Shown here in pieces: positions 21,735 through 32,579 of a stretch of DNA of 64,000 bases (position 1 is the first letter of the stretch; each line of letters opens with the position of its first letter). Made by a program: the position numbers and the translations under genes. The stretch is from contig CM045733.1 of assembly GCA_024760905.1 (NCBI GenBank), positions 23,092,001-23,156,000 on the forward strand, given 5' to 3'. Source of the DNA: Plotosus lineatus (Eukaryota; Chordata; Actinopteri; Siluriformes; Plotosidae). The notes beneath the pieces were generated by a model. It did not search any database. It had not been told where the DNA came from and saw nothing but the letters and a program-made list of their open reading frames with translations.

Positions 21735-21930
21735 ATGGTCAATTTAGAACGGCCAATTAACCTACAGTGCACGTCGTTGGATTGCAGGAGGAAACCGGAA
21801 CACCCGGAGGAAACCCGCACAAGCACGGGGAGAACATGCAAACTCCACACAGAAACGCCCAGGCCGGGAATCGAACCCAGGCCTTCTTGCTGTGAGGCGG
21901 ACGTGCTAACCACTACGCCACCGTGCCGCC
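21735..21930 (-). mobile_element. Head-2 SINE, right arm of an inverted pair
   Basis: On the minus strand it is the best-preserved head-2 copy: 'cggtggcgtagtggttagca', 'gggttcgattcc', 'gtttgcatgttctccccgtg'. It faces the SINE at 21305-21525 across the GC-rich duplication. Confidence 0.85.
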
Positions 21931-22840
21931 ACATTGAAATATAGTGGTAACAATATGATACTAAGCATACCTGCTGTAGCTCACATATACACAGATCGCT
22001 GTCTGACAATCCAGTATTCATCTATTTCATTCCTCGTTTCTTGTGTGAGTGTATTAACCATTCTAGTATGTGACAGAAAATCTCAAACTTTCTGGTAAAG
22101 AAAACAGATTATGCTTCAAGCAGGGACTGCTTGACATTTATATATCTAGTTTTCAGAGATATTGGCCCATATTTTCCAAAGAGTTTAGCAATGGGGAAGA
22201 GTAGTGCATGTAGTCTCAAGAGATGTAGAAGTTACCATTTTAGAAAGGGCAATTAATCACAAACACTCAGTGTTAAAAGGAGAACAGGAAAGAATATGTA
22301 GTGAAATATTAATCATCTCAGCTGCTTACGAATTCAGCTACTGTTCTTTTTACTGCAGCTGCTTTTCCTTATGCTGCACTGAACTGCAAAGTATTGCAGT
22401 TAAACTGCAAAGGAAATAAACTGGACAGCAATGGACAGTATCATCTGTTATTCAACACTTTGGCCTCATTAAATATTAATAGCTTCAGAGTTAGGAAAGC
22501 TTCTGAGAGTTGTGTTACTCTCCATTTCACTCTCACTCTCCATTGGAAAACTCAGTATGGAGATGACCTGAGATACTAACTTCATTCAGTAAAAGAGACC
22601 CTAGCTAGTCCGTGAGAATAAATTAGGGTGTGGTCACTATATTCTTTTTATCTTTAATAATGTCTAAAAAGGCACTTGAATGTAAGCCAGAATAACCTTT
22701 GAGTTGCCAGAAGAAATACATCTCCAAATAATAAGCATGGAGTATAACTGAGAGAAAATTTTGAGAGAAAATTGGCTTTCCATCACGAACACTGGAACAG
22801 TTACCAACCATCACCCCTATTCTATCCACACAAGCACGGG
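21931..22840. other. Anonymous DNA
   Basis: No element edges or coding domain recognised; short frames only. Confidence 0.45.
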
Positions 22841-23605
22841 CTCGCAATTAAATGTTGCATCAAGTATAAAATAGTACTGTTGATCTATAAAGCACTGAAT
22901 GGTCTTGCACCACATTATTTTACTGAATGTCTAGTCATTTATTCATTTATGATCTATTATGTCTACTTAGGTCAAAAGGTGAAAGGCTACTTTTTAGTAC
23001 CTCACACACTGAAGATTACAGTGGGGTCAGAGTTTCTTCTTACAAAGCCCACATGCCTTCCAGTCCTGATTGCCTTATGTCACAGAGTACTCTCATGCCT
23101 ATCTTTCTTCTGGTTCTCTCTACTTAGTTATGCTGTCATAGTTGCACTCAGCACTAATCGCTGTACTTAGCCGTTACATTATATTGTGCATACCCAGCAA
23201 CCGCCTTTCTTTCATGCATTTTTGAGTTACTCATGCTGCTTCTGAGATACCAGTGATCCAGACCCCTTTAAATCACACTGACATGTTACTGCTGCTTGGA
23301 GTGCTCGTCTTGGTAGACCTTCACTCCTGCTTATGGCATTTCATTTGTAATTAAATATTCACTCATAAACTCTGATGAGTTTACACTTGCTGGTGATATA
23401 AATAATATTATTAAATTATTTAGGAGTACAATTACCATTACAGTTATAAGAATAACCAGCTAAACTTCATGTTAGACTTTAATAATTTTCCTACTACATG
23501 CTCTGTATTTTTATCTGATTTCACCCAAAAGATGATATCTTTTTCCTTTTGAGTCTGGTTCCTCTCAAGGTTTCTTTCTCATGACTCTGATCATAATGGT
23601 GTGTT
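22841..23605 (+). mobile_element. 3' relic of a fish LINE
   Basis: 'KYKIVLLIYKALNGLAPHYF' is encoded near 22860-22925. It matches the end of the reverse transcriptase region in L2/Rex1/CR1-like LINEs ('FKILLLTYKALNGLAP' type). At 23549-23580 'gagtctggttcctctcaagg' is the familiar 3' untranslated text of such repeats in fishes. The part between is decayed. No host protein is implied. Confidence 0.65.
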
Positions 23606-23815
23606 TCTATATTCATTCAAAGTTTTAGTTTATACTACAGACGCTCCCCGACTTACGTTTTAATTCGGTTCCGGACGGCCGAACGTAAGGTGAAAAAAAC
23701 CGTAAGCTGTTACTGTATGTTCCAGTGACGTATGATGTTCATACTGTACTATACATCCATAAATACCATTACCGTATCTCATAAAACACCCCTAAATCAA
23801 TTATTATAAACATAA

Positions 23816-24146
23816 CGTATAGGGCGCTGGATCGCTGATCCAAAGGTTGGGGGTTCGAGTCCGACTCTCCACAGGGTTGTCACTGTCCCCCCCAGTGCAG
23901 CTAACTGGGTTATCAAAGGTGGGCCATGTCTCTCACTGTCTATGGTGTGAGGCATGTAAAAGAACCATTGCTGACTTTCGTAAAGAGTAGCTGCAAAGTC
24001 GTCAGCGTGTTTCTGTCCCTTGCTAAAAAGGGTTGTAACAGGAAGGGCATCCGACGTAAAAACCTCTGCCAAATCAAATGTGCGAATCAGATGATTCGCT
24101 GTGGCGACTCCCGAGTAACAGGGAAAAAGCCGAAAGGAAGACAGAC
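23816..24146 (+). mobile_element. RTE-tailed head-1 SINE inside family A copy 2
   Basis: Head starts 'tagggcgctggatcgctgat' (5' end slightly truncated), then 'gggggttcgagtcc' (B box), core 'gtaaaagaaccattgctgac', the RTE-leader piece 'aggaagggcatccgacgtaa' and the RTE 3' end 'gatgattcgctgtggcgact...gccgaaaggaag'. AACATAA repeats at 23809-23815 and 24147-24153. The paralogous element at 52.5 kb lacks the insert. Confidence 0.9.
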
Positions 24147-24315
24147 AACATAAAATAATATCAAATATATCAAATAATATCAACATTAATTTCAAATAAA
24201 TTAAATTCAAGCAAAATAATTTCAAATAGATAAATTTTAATCAAACTCACTCATCAAATATCAAATACAGTATCAAATATAACCTTTAACATTCTCTATG
24301 ATGCGATCTTTCTGC

Positions 24316-24490
24316 TTGTAAATGGTTCCGATGGTCGACGGAGCCATCTGGAAGAAACGTGCAACAGCCGCATGTTTTTCACCAGCATCCATTTTCTTGA
24401 TAATAGCCATCTTCGTTTCTCATGAGATGACTTGCCGCTTTTACTGACTACCACGATTACTAGTAGGCTTACGCTTCTGACCAACCATAT
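24316..24490 (-). pseudogene. Family A transposase helix-turn-helix remnant
   Basis: Read on the minus strand with one shift: start 'MVGQKRKPTS', then 'ETKMAIIKKMDAGEKHA' and 'RFFQMAPSTIGTI'. It is the same N-terminal domain as at 51924-52097. No catalytic domain follows. Confidence 0.8.
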
Positions 24491-24887
24491 TTGCGTAGGG
24501 TTACAAAAGTCCGCAAAACAGTTTGAACACAAAGATCACAGAGACAACGTCTGAACACAAGGGTAACATGCGGTGAACTGGGAAGAAGGAGGGCACGCTC
24601 AGTCTGTCGTTTGTAAACAATGAACGCATTGTCATGCGTCTTGTACTACAGAGAGCACGATAAACTCAAAATTTGACATAATTTTTTTTTTTTTTTAAAT
24701 GTAAAATCAGAAACTACGTAAAACGAATGAACGTAAAGCGGGGAGTGTCTGTACAAGAAACACAAGAAAAACAAAACTGAATAAGAGTTTTATGTTTTTT
24801 TTTCCCTCTATTGCCTTTTAAGAGCTAAACCCTAATTGGGTGTCACTTCTCGGCATCGCTTTTGTTTCTTACTCATCTCACTCATTT

Positions 24888-25085
24888 CCCAAACTGCTTA
24901 ATCCTACTATTAAGTTCACAGGGAGACTGGAGCCTATCTCAGTGTGAAACACTATGAGAAAGTGGGTACAAGCACGGGGAAAACAAGTAGACTCCACACA
25001 TAAATACCTGAGACTGGGAATCGAATCCAGGACCTTCTTGCTGTGAGATGAAGATATTAACCACTGCACCACTGTGCTGCCTGCC
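24888..25085 (-). mobile_element. Antisense head-2 SINE
   Basis: On the minus strand: head 'cagcacagtggtgcagtggt', B-box-like 'ggattcgattcc', body, and tail start 'gataggctccagtctccctg' with 'ggattaagcagttt'. The middle is shortened. No TSD found. Confidence 0.75.
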
Positions 25086-25354
25086 TTTGCCCCTTAACAT
25101 GTGTTAACTATTGAACTTGATGTCTTAATGCAGGAAGAGTTTTTTCACTACAGTAATGCCCAGTGGACCTCATTTTGTAGGAGAACCTTAAAGAATATAC
25201 ACATCATGCAGCTTGTCAGTAATATGATGTCTTCATGACGCGAGAGGTTGATAATGATGATGCCATCTGCTCCAGGTGACCACGACAAACTAAGTCTCTT
25301 TCACTACGGACAGTTTAAGTTCTGACAGCATCCAGTTAGACTGTACTGTCCCTA
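25086..25354. other. Anonymous DNA
   Basis: Nothing recognised. Confidence 0.4.
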
Positions 25355-25556
25355 TTACATTTATGGCATTTGGTTGGATGTCATTATCCAGAGTGACTTA
25401 ATTGTTTTTTTATGTCTTTATTAATGTATGCCATGCAGCTGAGGGTTAAGGCTCAAGGGCCCAACAATTACAGATTTTTAGTACTTGAGCTTGAACTTCC
25501 AGCCTTCTGATCAGTAACCCAGTGCCATTTGCACTGAGCCACTACTGCCTCAGCAG
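25355..25556 (-). mobile_element. Antisense SINE of the third, 'gggccc' type
   Basis: 'acatttatggcatttggttg' and 'tatccagagtgactta' at the left, then 'ctcaagggcccaacaattac' and a tRNA-like head at the right ('ggcagtagtggctcagtgc' on the minus strand). This arrangement is common in otophysan fishes. Confidence 0.7.
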
Positions 25557-25560
25557 TATA

Positions 25561-26135
25561 CAGGGATCCCTCGTTATTTCGTGCTTTAATTCATGCGGAT
25601 TCAGTTCATCGCGTTTTTAAATTTTTTTAATATTCATCGAATTAAAAAAAATAAGGAAATTAAGGAAGAATAAGGGGAAAAGTTAAGGAAAATGCCATAA
25701 AAAGAAGGCAAATTATGCAAAAACCCCCAAAAAACCCCCCCAAAAAACAAAAAAACAAAAAACAAAGGCAAATTATGCAAAAAAAACAAAAACAAAAAAA
25801 CAAAAAACAAAAACAAAACCAAACAAACAAAAACAAAAAACAACCCAAAACCTCCCAGCAAAACTACTTACATTTTTACACACACTCAGATGCGCACCTC
25901 ACATAAAAATGTATGTGTATGCATTTATATTTTATTTACATCTTATGCATTTTTTTTAGAATGTTTAATTGTTATTATAAGCATTTATAGCATTGAATAT
26001 GTATTTATTGACATTATATACACATATACATGTACATATACATCAGTCAGGAGGGTCGATCCTATTTTGCGGAATTCGACGGTCGCAGGGGGGGAATCTC
26101 GGTTCCAATTAACCATGGAAAGTGAGGGATCCCTG
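25561..26135. mobile_element. pogo/Tigger-like miniature element, family C
   Basis: Begins CAGGGATCCCTCGTTATTTC after TA and ends with the complement of CAGGGATCCCTCACTTTCCA before TA (26136-26137). It is 575 bp with no transposase. An A/C-only tract lies at ~25715-25850. Confidence 0.85.
25715..25850. repeat. A/C low-complexity tract
   Basis: Runs of A and short C blocks ('caaaaaacaaaaaaacaaa' type). The Lys/Gln-rich and, on the other strand, Phe/Cys-rich frames are translations of this tract. Confidence 0.9.
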
Positions 26136-26214
26136 TATACTAATAAACAGTGATTGGCTCACTCGCTTCATAAATAATTACCCCAAGTGAATAATCCTGA
26201 ATCAAAATTATTGA

Positions 26215-26543
26215 AGGGGCAGTGGCAGTCTAGTGGTGCATGGGCAGTGGTGGTCTCGTGGTATAAGGTGCTGGATCGCTGATCCAAAGGTTGGGGGTTT
26301 GAGCCCCACTCTCCACAAGGTTGTCACTGTCCGCCACAGTGCAGCTAACTGGGTTATCAAAGGCCAGCCATGTCTCCCACTGTCTATGGTGTGAGGCATA
26401 TAAAAGAACCATTGCTGACTTTTCTCAGTGTTTTTCTGCCCTGCGATGGCCTGGCGAGCTGTCCAAGGTGTACTCTGCCCTCGTCCGGAGTTGGCTGGGA
26501 TGGGCACCAGCCTCCCTGCGACCCTAATTAGGATGATGATGAA
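26215..26543 (+). mobile_element. Head-1 SINE with 12-bp TSD
   Basis: The first ~20 bp of the head are repeated ('ggcagtggcagtctagtggt', then 'ggcagtggtggtctcgtggt'). B box 'gggtttgagccc', body and core follow, with tail 'gcgatggcctggcgagctgt' to 'ccctaattaggatgatgatg'. Perfect duplication CAAAATTATTGA at 26203-26214 and 26544-26555. Confidence 0.92.
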
Positions 26544-26852
26544 CAAAATTATTGACATTTACCTGATCAGCCAGAACTGCCGCAGTGTCGTGGTTAAAAT
26601 TTTGAAATTTAAACTATTAAAATCTTTTTTGTTTTTTTCTTGTGTTTTATATCGTACGTAATGCATTTACAGGGTACAGTCTTTGCATTTCATTACTATA
26701 CTTTAAATCCTATATAGACTCCAATAGCAACACAGAGCTATTACCTGTTCAGGATGTACCTTTACCCAGAGTCACTGGCTCCAGGAATGGAATGGATCTT
26801 TTAAGTGGCAGAAGGCGTAGAGCTCACCTGACCCGTTATGGAATTATGGTTC

Positions 26853-27636
26853 TTCTTCTTTTCCTTTCGGCTGCTCCCTTCAGGGGTCGCCACAGCAAAT
26901 CTCACCCTGTCCTCTGCATCTTCTTTTTTGACTCCAACGACCTTCATGTCTTCCTTTACCACATCCATAAATCTCTTCTTTGGTCTTCCTCGAGGCCTTC
27001 TGCCTGGTAGTTCCAACCTCAGCATCCTACTGCCAATATACTCACTATCCCTCCTCTGCACATGTCCAAACCATCTCAATCTAGCCTCTCTGACTTTGTC
27101 TCCAAAACATCTTACATGGGCTGTCCCTCTGATGTACTCATTCCTGATCCTATCCATCCTCGTTACTCCCAAAGAGAACCTCAACATTTTCATCTCCGCT
27201 ACCTCCAGCTCTGCCTCCTGCCTTTTCCTCAGTGCCACTGTTTCTAAGCCATACAACATCGCTGGCCTCACCACCGTCTTGTACACTTTTCCTTTCATTC
27301 TTGCTGACACTCTCCTATCGCACATCACACCGGACACTTTTCTCCAACCATTCCAGCCTGCCTGCACACGCTTCTTCACCTCTTTTCCACACTCTCCATT
27401 GCTCTGGATTGTTGAGCCTAAGTACTTAAAATCCTCCACCTTCGTTATCTCTGCTCCCTGTAACATCACCGTTCCTCCTGGGTCCTTCTCATTCACACAC
27501 ATGTATTCTGATTTTCTGAGGCTAACCTTCATTCCTCTCCTTTCCAGGGCATACCTCCACCTCTCTAGATTTTCCTCCACTTGTTCTCTGCTCTCACTAC
27601 AGATCACAATGTCATCTGCAAATATGCAAATATGAT
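26853..27636 (-). mobile_element. 5'-truncated RTE LINE, ~0.8 kb
   Basis: Minus-strand 3' part of the RTE family. It starts at the FADD motif and ends in a (GAA)n tail. An imperfect duplication GTTATGGAATTATGGTTC / GTTATGGTCATGGTTC (26835-26852, 27637-27652) flanks it. Confidence 0.88.
26857..27625 (-). pseudogene. RTE reverse transcriptase, palm motif C to C-terminus
   Basis: A single open frame of about 250 codons runs 'FADDIVICSESREQVEENLE', then 'SLRKSEYMCVNEKDPGGTVM', 'VEDFKYLGSTIQSNGE', 'YGLETVALRKRQEAELE', 'RLRWFGHVQRRDSEYIG' and the basic 'RPRGRPKKRFMDVVKED'. The N-terminal endonuclease and most of the polymerase are missing. The frame is uninterrupted, so this is one of the younger copies. 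The end differs slightly from other copies ('RVRFAVATPEGS' in place of 'RVRWRQMIRCGDP') through a small deletion. Confidence 0.92.
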
Positions 27637-27652
27637 GTTATGGTCATGGTTC

Positions 27653-28756
27653 CAATATGTAAGTATTAACTATAAAAATCTGATGTGATGTTTCAGGAAC
27701 AATCATTTTAGTCTCAGAGTATAATTGTTAATTAGATAATATGCACAGACCCTGCAGCATTTCACTGCAATCCTACTGTTACTAACATGCTGCTGCAAAC
27801 ACAATTTCTTCTCAGACCAATTCCCTTTTAATCAAACTAATGAACTGAATTGTGAACACTTCTCCTTTTTGGGCAGAAGCTGCTAATTTTGCCTATCAGT
27901 AAGCATCATATTAGCAGTAATAGTAGGGGGGCAGTTAATTGGAAAATAAATGAAATTGTTCCACCACTTTCTACTTCTCCTTCTGTATTTTTTTAATAAT
28001 ATGATTATTTTAACTATTTTTAACTAATAAAATTATAAATAAAACTCCTCAGATGTGAGGCCTGAAAAAAGTTATATTTGTATTTTAATTAAGTTATTAA
28101 TGAATCTTTATTACCCTGCAACCCTGTTAGTGTCATGGTTTGTGCTTTCATTTGAGACAGGTGCTGGAGCAAAGATGTATTTTATATGAGGGCACAAAGA
28201 AGCAAGGCATGAAACCTCGGCTCAGGCTCATGACAAACAAACAAGAGTCTTTAAGGGCAATGAGGTTAAAACTGTTGTCGAAGTCTCAAGCTCATCCACA
28301 GACCGGATATGAACAGGGAATACACCGTCTAGGGCTCTGGAGTGAAGAAGGTGCAGTCACTGAAATAAACACACTGGGTTAAATAGAAAGCATGTGGACA
28401 GCACAGCCAATTGAAAGCCCATCAAATAATGAGTGATTGAGAGCTCTTAACCTAATTGAATACATGTGGGCAGGTGAGTGTAGGGAGGCTGGTGAAAAGG
28501 AAGCCTTGGCTGAGAAGTCTGGATTGTTCTTGGTGATGGTGATGTAACAGTCAGGGTCATGGTGGATTTTTCTAAAAAAAAAAAACAAAAAAAAAACTCG
28601 GAGTGAAGCATGACTACCCTCTGCAGGGATGCTAGAATGAATCTTTCTGATAGGTTTATTGTTTCCTTTTTTCTCTTTTTCTTGACCCGTAGCTAATTTT
28701 GATCCGAAGCCTGAAAGGCTGATTGATTGAAGCCGAGCGTATGTGGATCTGATACT
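27653..28756. other. Anonymous DNA
   Basis: The open frames at 28140-28382 (plus) and 28379-28840 (minus) show no domain. Nothing repetitive recognised by eye. Confidence 0.4.
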
Positions 28757-28935
28757 AGCTTGTGCTCTGACATAACAAGTGCTGAGTTTGAGCCTTATGG
28801 CTGACTGGGACTTTTCTGCATGGAGTTTGCATGTTCTCACTGTGCTTGTGTAGGTTTTCTCTGGGTATTGTTGTTTCTTACCACAGTCTCAAGGCCTTCA
28901 TATTAAGTCAGTGGCTGCTCTAACTTGCGACAAGT
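28757..28935 (+). mobile_element. Head-2 SINE fragment
   Basis: 'catggagtttgcatgttctc', 'actgtgcttgtgtaggtttt' and 'agtcagtggctgctctaact' match the body. The head is very worn and the tail is missing. Confidence 0.65.
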
Positions 28936-29277
28936 AGTTCGAGTGGTTCTTCATTTCAAAATTAAAAGTGTACCCTTCCTCTCCAAATAGATGGAGGAAT
29001 AAATACTTCCAGTATAATGAAAATAATGTGTAAGTGGTACAGATTTCAAATAATGGCAGAATTGTCTAGGACAGGCACCATAGCAAATTCGGCCAGTGAG
29101 CAGACCCTATGACCATTTGAAGTCTCCATGAACTGTTGGTGTTAACAGACATACATCTACTAGAGCAAGATTACAGCTAGTCAAGGAACAAATAGGCAGC
29201 GTCCATCCCTTTTAATAATGCTGTCTGGACATAATAATCAAACACTGAGCTGAATGGCCATAGTCACTGTGTGCGTG

Positions 29278-29327
<50 letters not shown>

Positions 29328-30454
29328 CGTGTTTAGTATGGTGTATTGAGTCTGAATTCTATGTTCATTGTGAAAGGGTGATCTAGGACATCAAGCTAGC
29401 AAGTGATTCTTGTTTCCATTTAGCAGCATTATTAATTTAGCTATATAGATTGAAGACTTAATTTTCTAGTCATTAAAGCACAAAACAGAATAAATCAAAA
29501 ACCCAAAAGCATAAACAAAGGGGTTGTCTATGCTTTTGTTGTCTTGGCATGTAAATCAGAGTAGTACATACAGTACGTATATGAGAAAAAACATCTATAG
29601 GCTATTTTAATGACTCAACCATGAAGAAGCATCATGTACAGATTATACCATACTAAACTAAAGACTTAAATTGGTTACTTCAAGAGATTAATAAATACAG
29701 CAGTAGTTTAGCTGGGAAACCAAAACCTGCCTTTAATTTTTTAAAAACATACCATGTGATTATATATTATAATAAAAAAAAAAATACAATTTTTATATTC
29801 AAAAAGCAACGAATACACAAATTGAAAATTCTCTTTGGAACTTTTTACAATTTGGTGCTTCATGAGGATGGTGAATCTTTTGTGAACCTTCCAGAGCCCT
29901 GCTCTCCTATTGCTATTTTTTATTGTTTTATCTCATTCACTCTGGTTGCAACACAAACATTATTAGTCCAAAGGCTGAGAGGGAAACAGACATTCTGCTG
30001 TATATGACATGGACATTGTCATGGCAGTGGCTATAGATAGTACGATCCTCATTTATAAAAAGTGTTAAAATCTGAGTGTTTATATCTTGCACTTCACTAA
30101 CACCCTGTAATCATGTCTTGATAACTTGTGTATGTGGTGTAGATGTTTGTTTGCCCTTTGCAGAGCAGCATATCTGAGCCTTTTGTTTTTTGTGGGTAAT
30201 TACTAGTGTTTCTTTAGTTCACCACTAAAGATGAACATTAATATATACTACATGGGGCACAACCTGATTGGGTCTCCATCATCGGTTAATTAATGATTAT
30301 GCAGTGAGGTTAGATGGATGCCATTTAATTTGTCTCAAGAAGGAACTTCCAGGGACCGTTTAATTCAGTGATATCTATCAAACCGTGGTATGCAGTTGTT
30401 TTTTGGGATAAAAGCAAAAAGGCACACTAAATTGAGATGTGTATATTTTACATA
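28936..30454. other. Anonymous DNA with a (GT)n tract
   Basis: No gene or transposon edges recognised. Frames such as 29756-30007 are short and featureless. Confidence 0.45.
29269..29324. repeat. (GT)n microsatellite
   Basis: About 27 GT units with a few GC interruptions at the left end. Confidence 0.96.
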
Positions 30455-30615
30455 CAGTGGAGCCTCGTAATTTGAATGCTCTAGAGTCCGAACAAATTGG
30501 AATCCGAACAAAAAATCCGTGAGTTCTTTCGTCCGGGAAACTGAACAAAAGCTGAAAGTTAAACTCGAGAAACGCGTGAGAAAAAACGAGACCAAGAGGG
30601 AGAAAAAGTGTACGA

Positions 30616-30846
30616 CTTCCGGAAGTCTGGAAGTTGTTGATACTATGTATGTTCTGGGGAAGTCCGGAAGTTTTTGATACTATGTAAGGTCTGTTTGGGC
30701 TTTTATACCCAAGCCTAGTGGCTCATCAGGCCGGTGCTTTATGTATCACCCTAATAAAGCTGTTCTGGAGAAGTCCAGAAGTTGTTGATACTATGTATCA
30801 ATCTAAAAGCTGTCCTGGGGAAGTTTGGAAGTTGTTGATACAGTAC
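30616..30846 (+). repeat. Four irregular copies of a 35-bp unit
   Basis: 'ggaagt(c/t)(c/t)ggaagttgttgatac' recurs at about 30620, 30658, 30770 and 30820 inside the family D element, partly preceded by 'ctgttctgg(g/a)ga'. Spacing is irregular because other sequence lies between copies 2 and 3. Confidence 0.8.
30688..30752 (-). mobile_element. Fragment of the fourth SINE type
   Basis: 'gtctgtttgggcttttatac' and 'ccaagcctagtggctcatca' match the same stretch of the longer antisense element at 36929-36990. It lies between units of the 35-bp repeat. Confidence 0.6.
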
Positions 30847-31085
30847 TAAAGCTAGCGCTAAAGCACTAAAGCTATATAATCACTAACGCCATATAGCAAC
30901 TTCAATGACAAATACGATTTAGAGTACCGAACAGAAAATCCACAGATTGGCTTATAGGCATAACCGCCTAAACAAAGCTGAAGAGGATGTATGTATGTAA
31001 ACTAAGCTAAAGTGCTAAAGCTAACCTAAGGCTCTAAAGCAGCGCTGTGAACACCTTTAACGATGAGGTCATGAGCCACTTCCAT

Positions 31086-31887
31086 CTTCTTCTTCTTCTT
31101 GTCCTTTCGGCTTTTCCCTTCAGGGGTTGCCACAGCGAATCATCTGCCTCCATTTCACCCTATCCTCTGCATCTTCTTCTCTTACACCAACGACCTTCAT
31201 GTCCTCCTTCACCACATCCATGAATCTTCTCTTTGGTCTTCCTCGAGGCCTTCTGCCTGGTAGTTCCAACCTCAACATCCTACTACCAATATACTCACTA
31301 TCCCTCCTCTGTACATGTCCAAACCATCTCAATCTATCCTCTCTGACTTTGTCTCCAAAATGTCTTACATGTGCTGTCCCTCTGATGTGTTCATTCCTGA
31401 TCCTATCCATCCTCGTTACTCCCAAAGAGAACCTCAACATTTTCATCTCTGCTACCTCCAGCTCTGCCTCCTGTCTTTTCCCCAGGGCCACTGTTTCTAA
31501 ACCATACAACATCGCTGGCCTCAACACCGTCTTGTACACTTTTCCTTTCATTTTTGCTGATACCCTCCTATCACACATCACACCGGACACTTTTCTCCAA
31601 CCATTCCAACCAGCCTGCACACGCTTCTTCACCTCTTTTCCACACTCTCCATTGCTCTGGATTGTTGAGCCTAAGTACTTAAAATCCTCCACCTTCCTTA
31701 TCTCTGCTCCTTGTAACCTCACCGTTCCTGTTGGATCCTTGGCATTCATACACATGTATTCTCTCTTACTGAGGCTAACCTTCATTCCCCTCCTTTCCAG
31801 GGCATACCTCCACCTCTCTAGGTTTTCCTGCACTTGTTCTCTGCTCTCACTGCAGATCACAATGTCATCTGCAAAAATCATAGTCCA
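31086..31887 (-). mobile_element. 5'-truncated RTE LINE with 17-bp TSD
   Basis: This 802-bp minus-strand copy ends at the left in (CTT)n, the complement of the (GAA)n tail, and at the right just upstream of the FADD motif. Perfect 17-bp duplication TCATGAGCCACTTCCAT at 31069-31085 and 31888-31904. It interrupts the family D DNA element and is therefore younger. Confidence 0.96.
31123..31881 (-). pseudogene. RTE reverse transcriptase, motif C to C-terminus, open
   Basis: An uninterrupted frame of about 250 codons: 'MIFADDIVICSESREQVQEN', 'SLSKREYMCMNAKDPTGTV', 'YLGSTIQSNGECGKEVKKR', 'RPAMLYGLETVALGKRQEAE', 'RMLRLELPGRRPRGRPKRRF' and the family end 'RQMIRCGNP'. The endonuclease and polymerase motif A are absent, so no function is expected, but the lack of stops fits a recent insertion. 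Confidence 0.93.
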
Positions 31888-32579
31888 TCATGAGCCACTT
31901 CCATAAGGTTTTGAAAAGAAGGCAAAAACAAGCCACTTTAGAAATGTTCTTTGTAGCAGAGTGCTGCTAGTCTTTATAGCCTGTGATTAAATGGAAACAA
32001 TTAAATGTGTGTGTGTTTAGCACTCCACTGGCATGTTTGAGCCACGCCCCTCTCCAACACACATTTCAACGCGCAACTCTTTTCTTTAGAGACCATAACA
32101 CTAAAATAAAAACCACAGAAAAGTTAAAGTCTCTCACAACACAAACCATGACATAATGTACTGTAGTCAATAATTTTTTCACTTAATTTGACGGCCTATG
32201 GTATGAGTTACGGTACTGTTAACTTCTGTTCAAATGGCGACGGAACGGATTAATACCATTTACATTATTTGTAATGGGAAAAGCGGATTGGGAATCTGAA
32301 CAAATCGGAACCTGAGCATCCGTCTGGAACGGATTAAGTTCAAGTACCAAGGCTCCACAGTATGTGTGTATGTTTTTATTTATTTGTTTGTTTTTAAATC
32401 ATGGCAGATGGAGAACGTGGGTGCACATGAGAGAAGGTGCCCATTTAACCGTTGGTTTCTTTTAACTCCGTACAAAAGTTCTAGTATACAAGCTGTATAC
32501 CACTCCATGATCTGCCCCACTTTGTTCTGTTTCAGGTTGCTGGAAAGGTGGAACACCTACTTCACCCAACCTGTATGTC

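Larger units (their letters stand above)
23638..24751 (-). mobile_element. pogo/Tigger-like non-autonomous element, family A, copy 2
   Basis: Terminal repeats CAGACGCTCCCCGACTTACG and (complement) CAGACACTCCCCGCTTTACG with TA on both sides (23636-23637, 24752-24753). Length is 1114 bp including a SINE at 23816-24146. The interior shares '(atcaaat)n'-like text with the copy at 51.6 kb. The minus strand carries the transposase N-terminal domain only. Confidence 0.92.
30455..32360. mobile_element. pogo/Tigger-like element, family D, with nested RTE
   Basis: The left end CAGTGGAGCCTCGTAATTTG follows TA. The right end is the complement of CTGTGGAGCCTTGGTACTTG, followed by TA (32361-32362). It spans 1906 bp, of which 802 bp are a later RTE insertion. 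Subterminal blocks repeat 'ccgaacaaattggaatccga' and 'ctgaacaaatcggaacctga' in inverted sense. No transposase was recognised. Confidence 0.82.

Noticed and set aside
22772..23170. 132-codon frame as a possible host exon
   Set aside because: 'LIYKALNGLAPHY' identifies it as the C-terminal part of a LINE reverse transcriptase.
25634..25906. Phe-rich and Lys-rich frames
   Set aside because: They read the A/C low-complexity tract inside a miniature element.
26838..27635. 265-codon plus-strand frame (and the similar one at 31127-31906)
   Set aside because: Both are shadows of truncated RTE frames on the minus strand, kept open by the same codon bias.
28140..28840. 80- and 153-codon frames
   Set aside because: No start context, domain, splice signal or family resemblance could be recognised; treated as chance frames.
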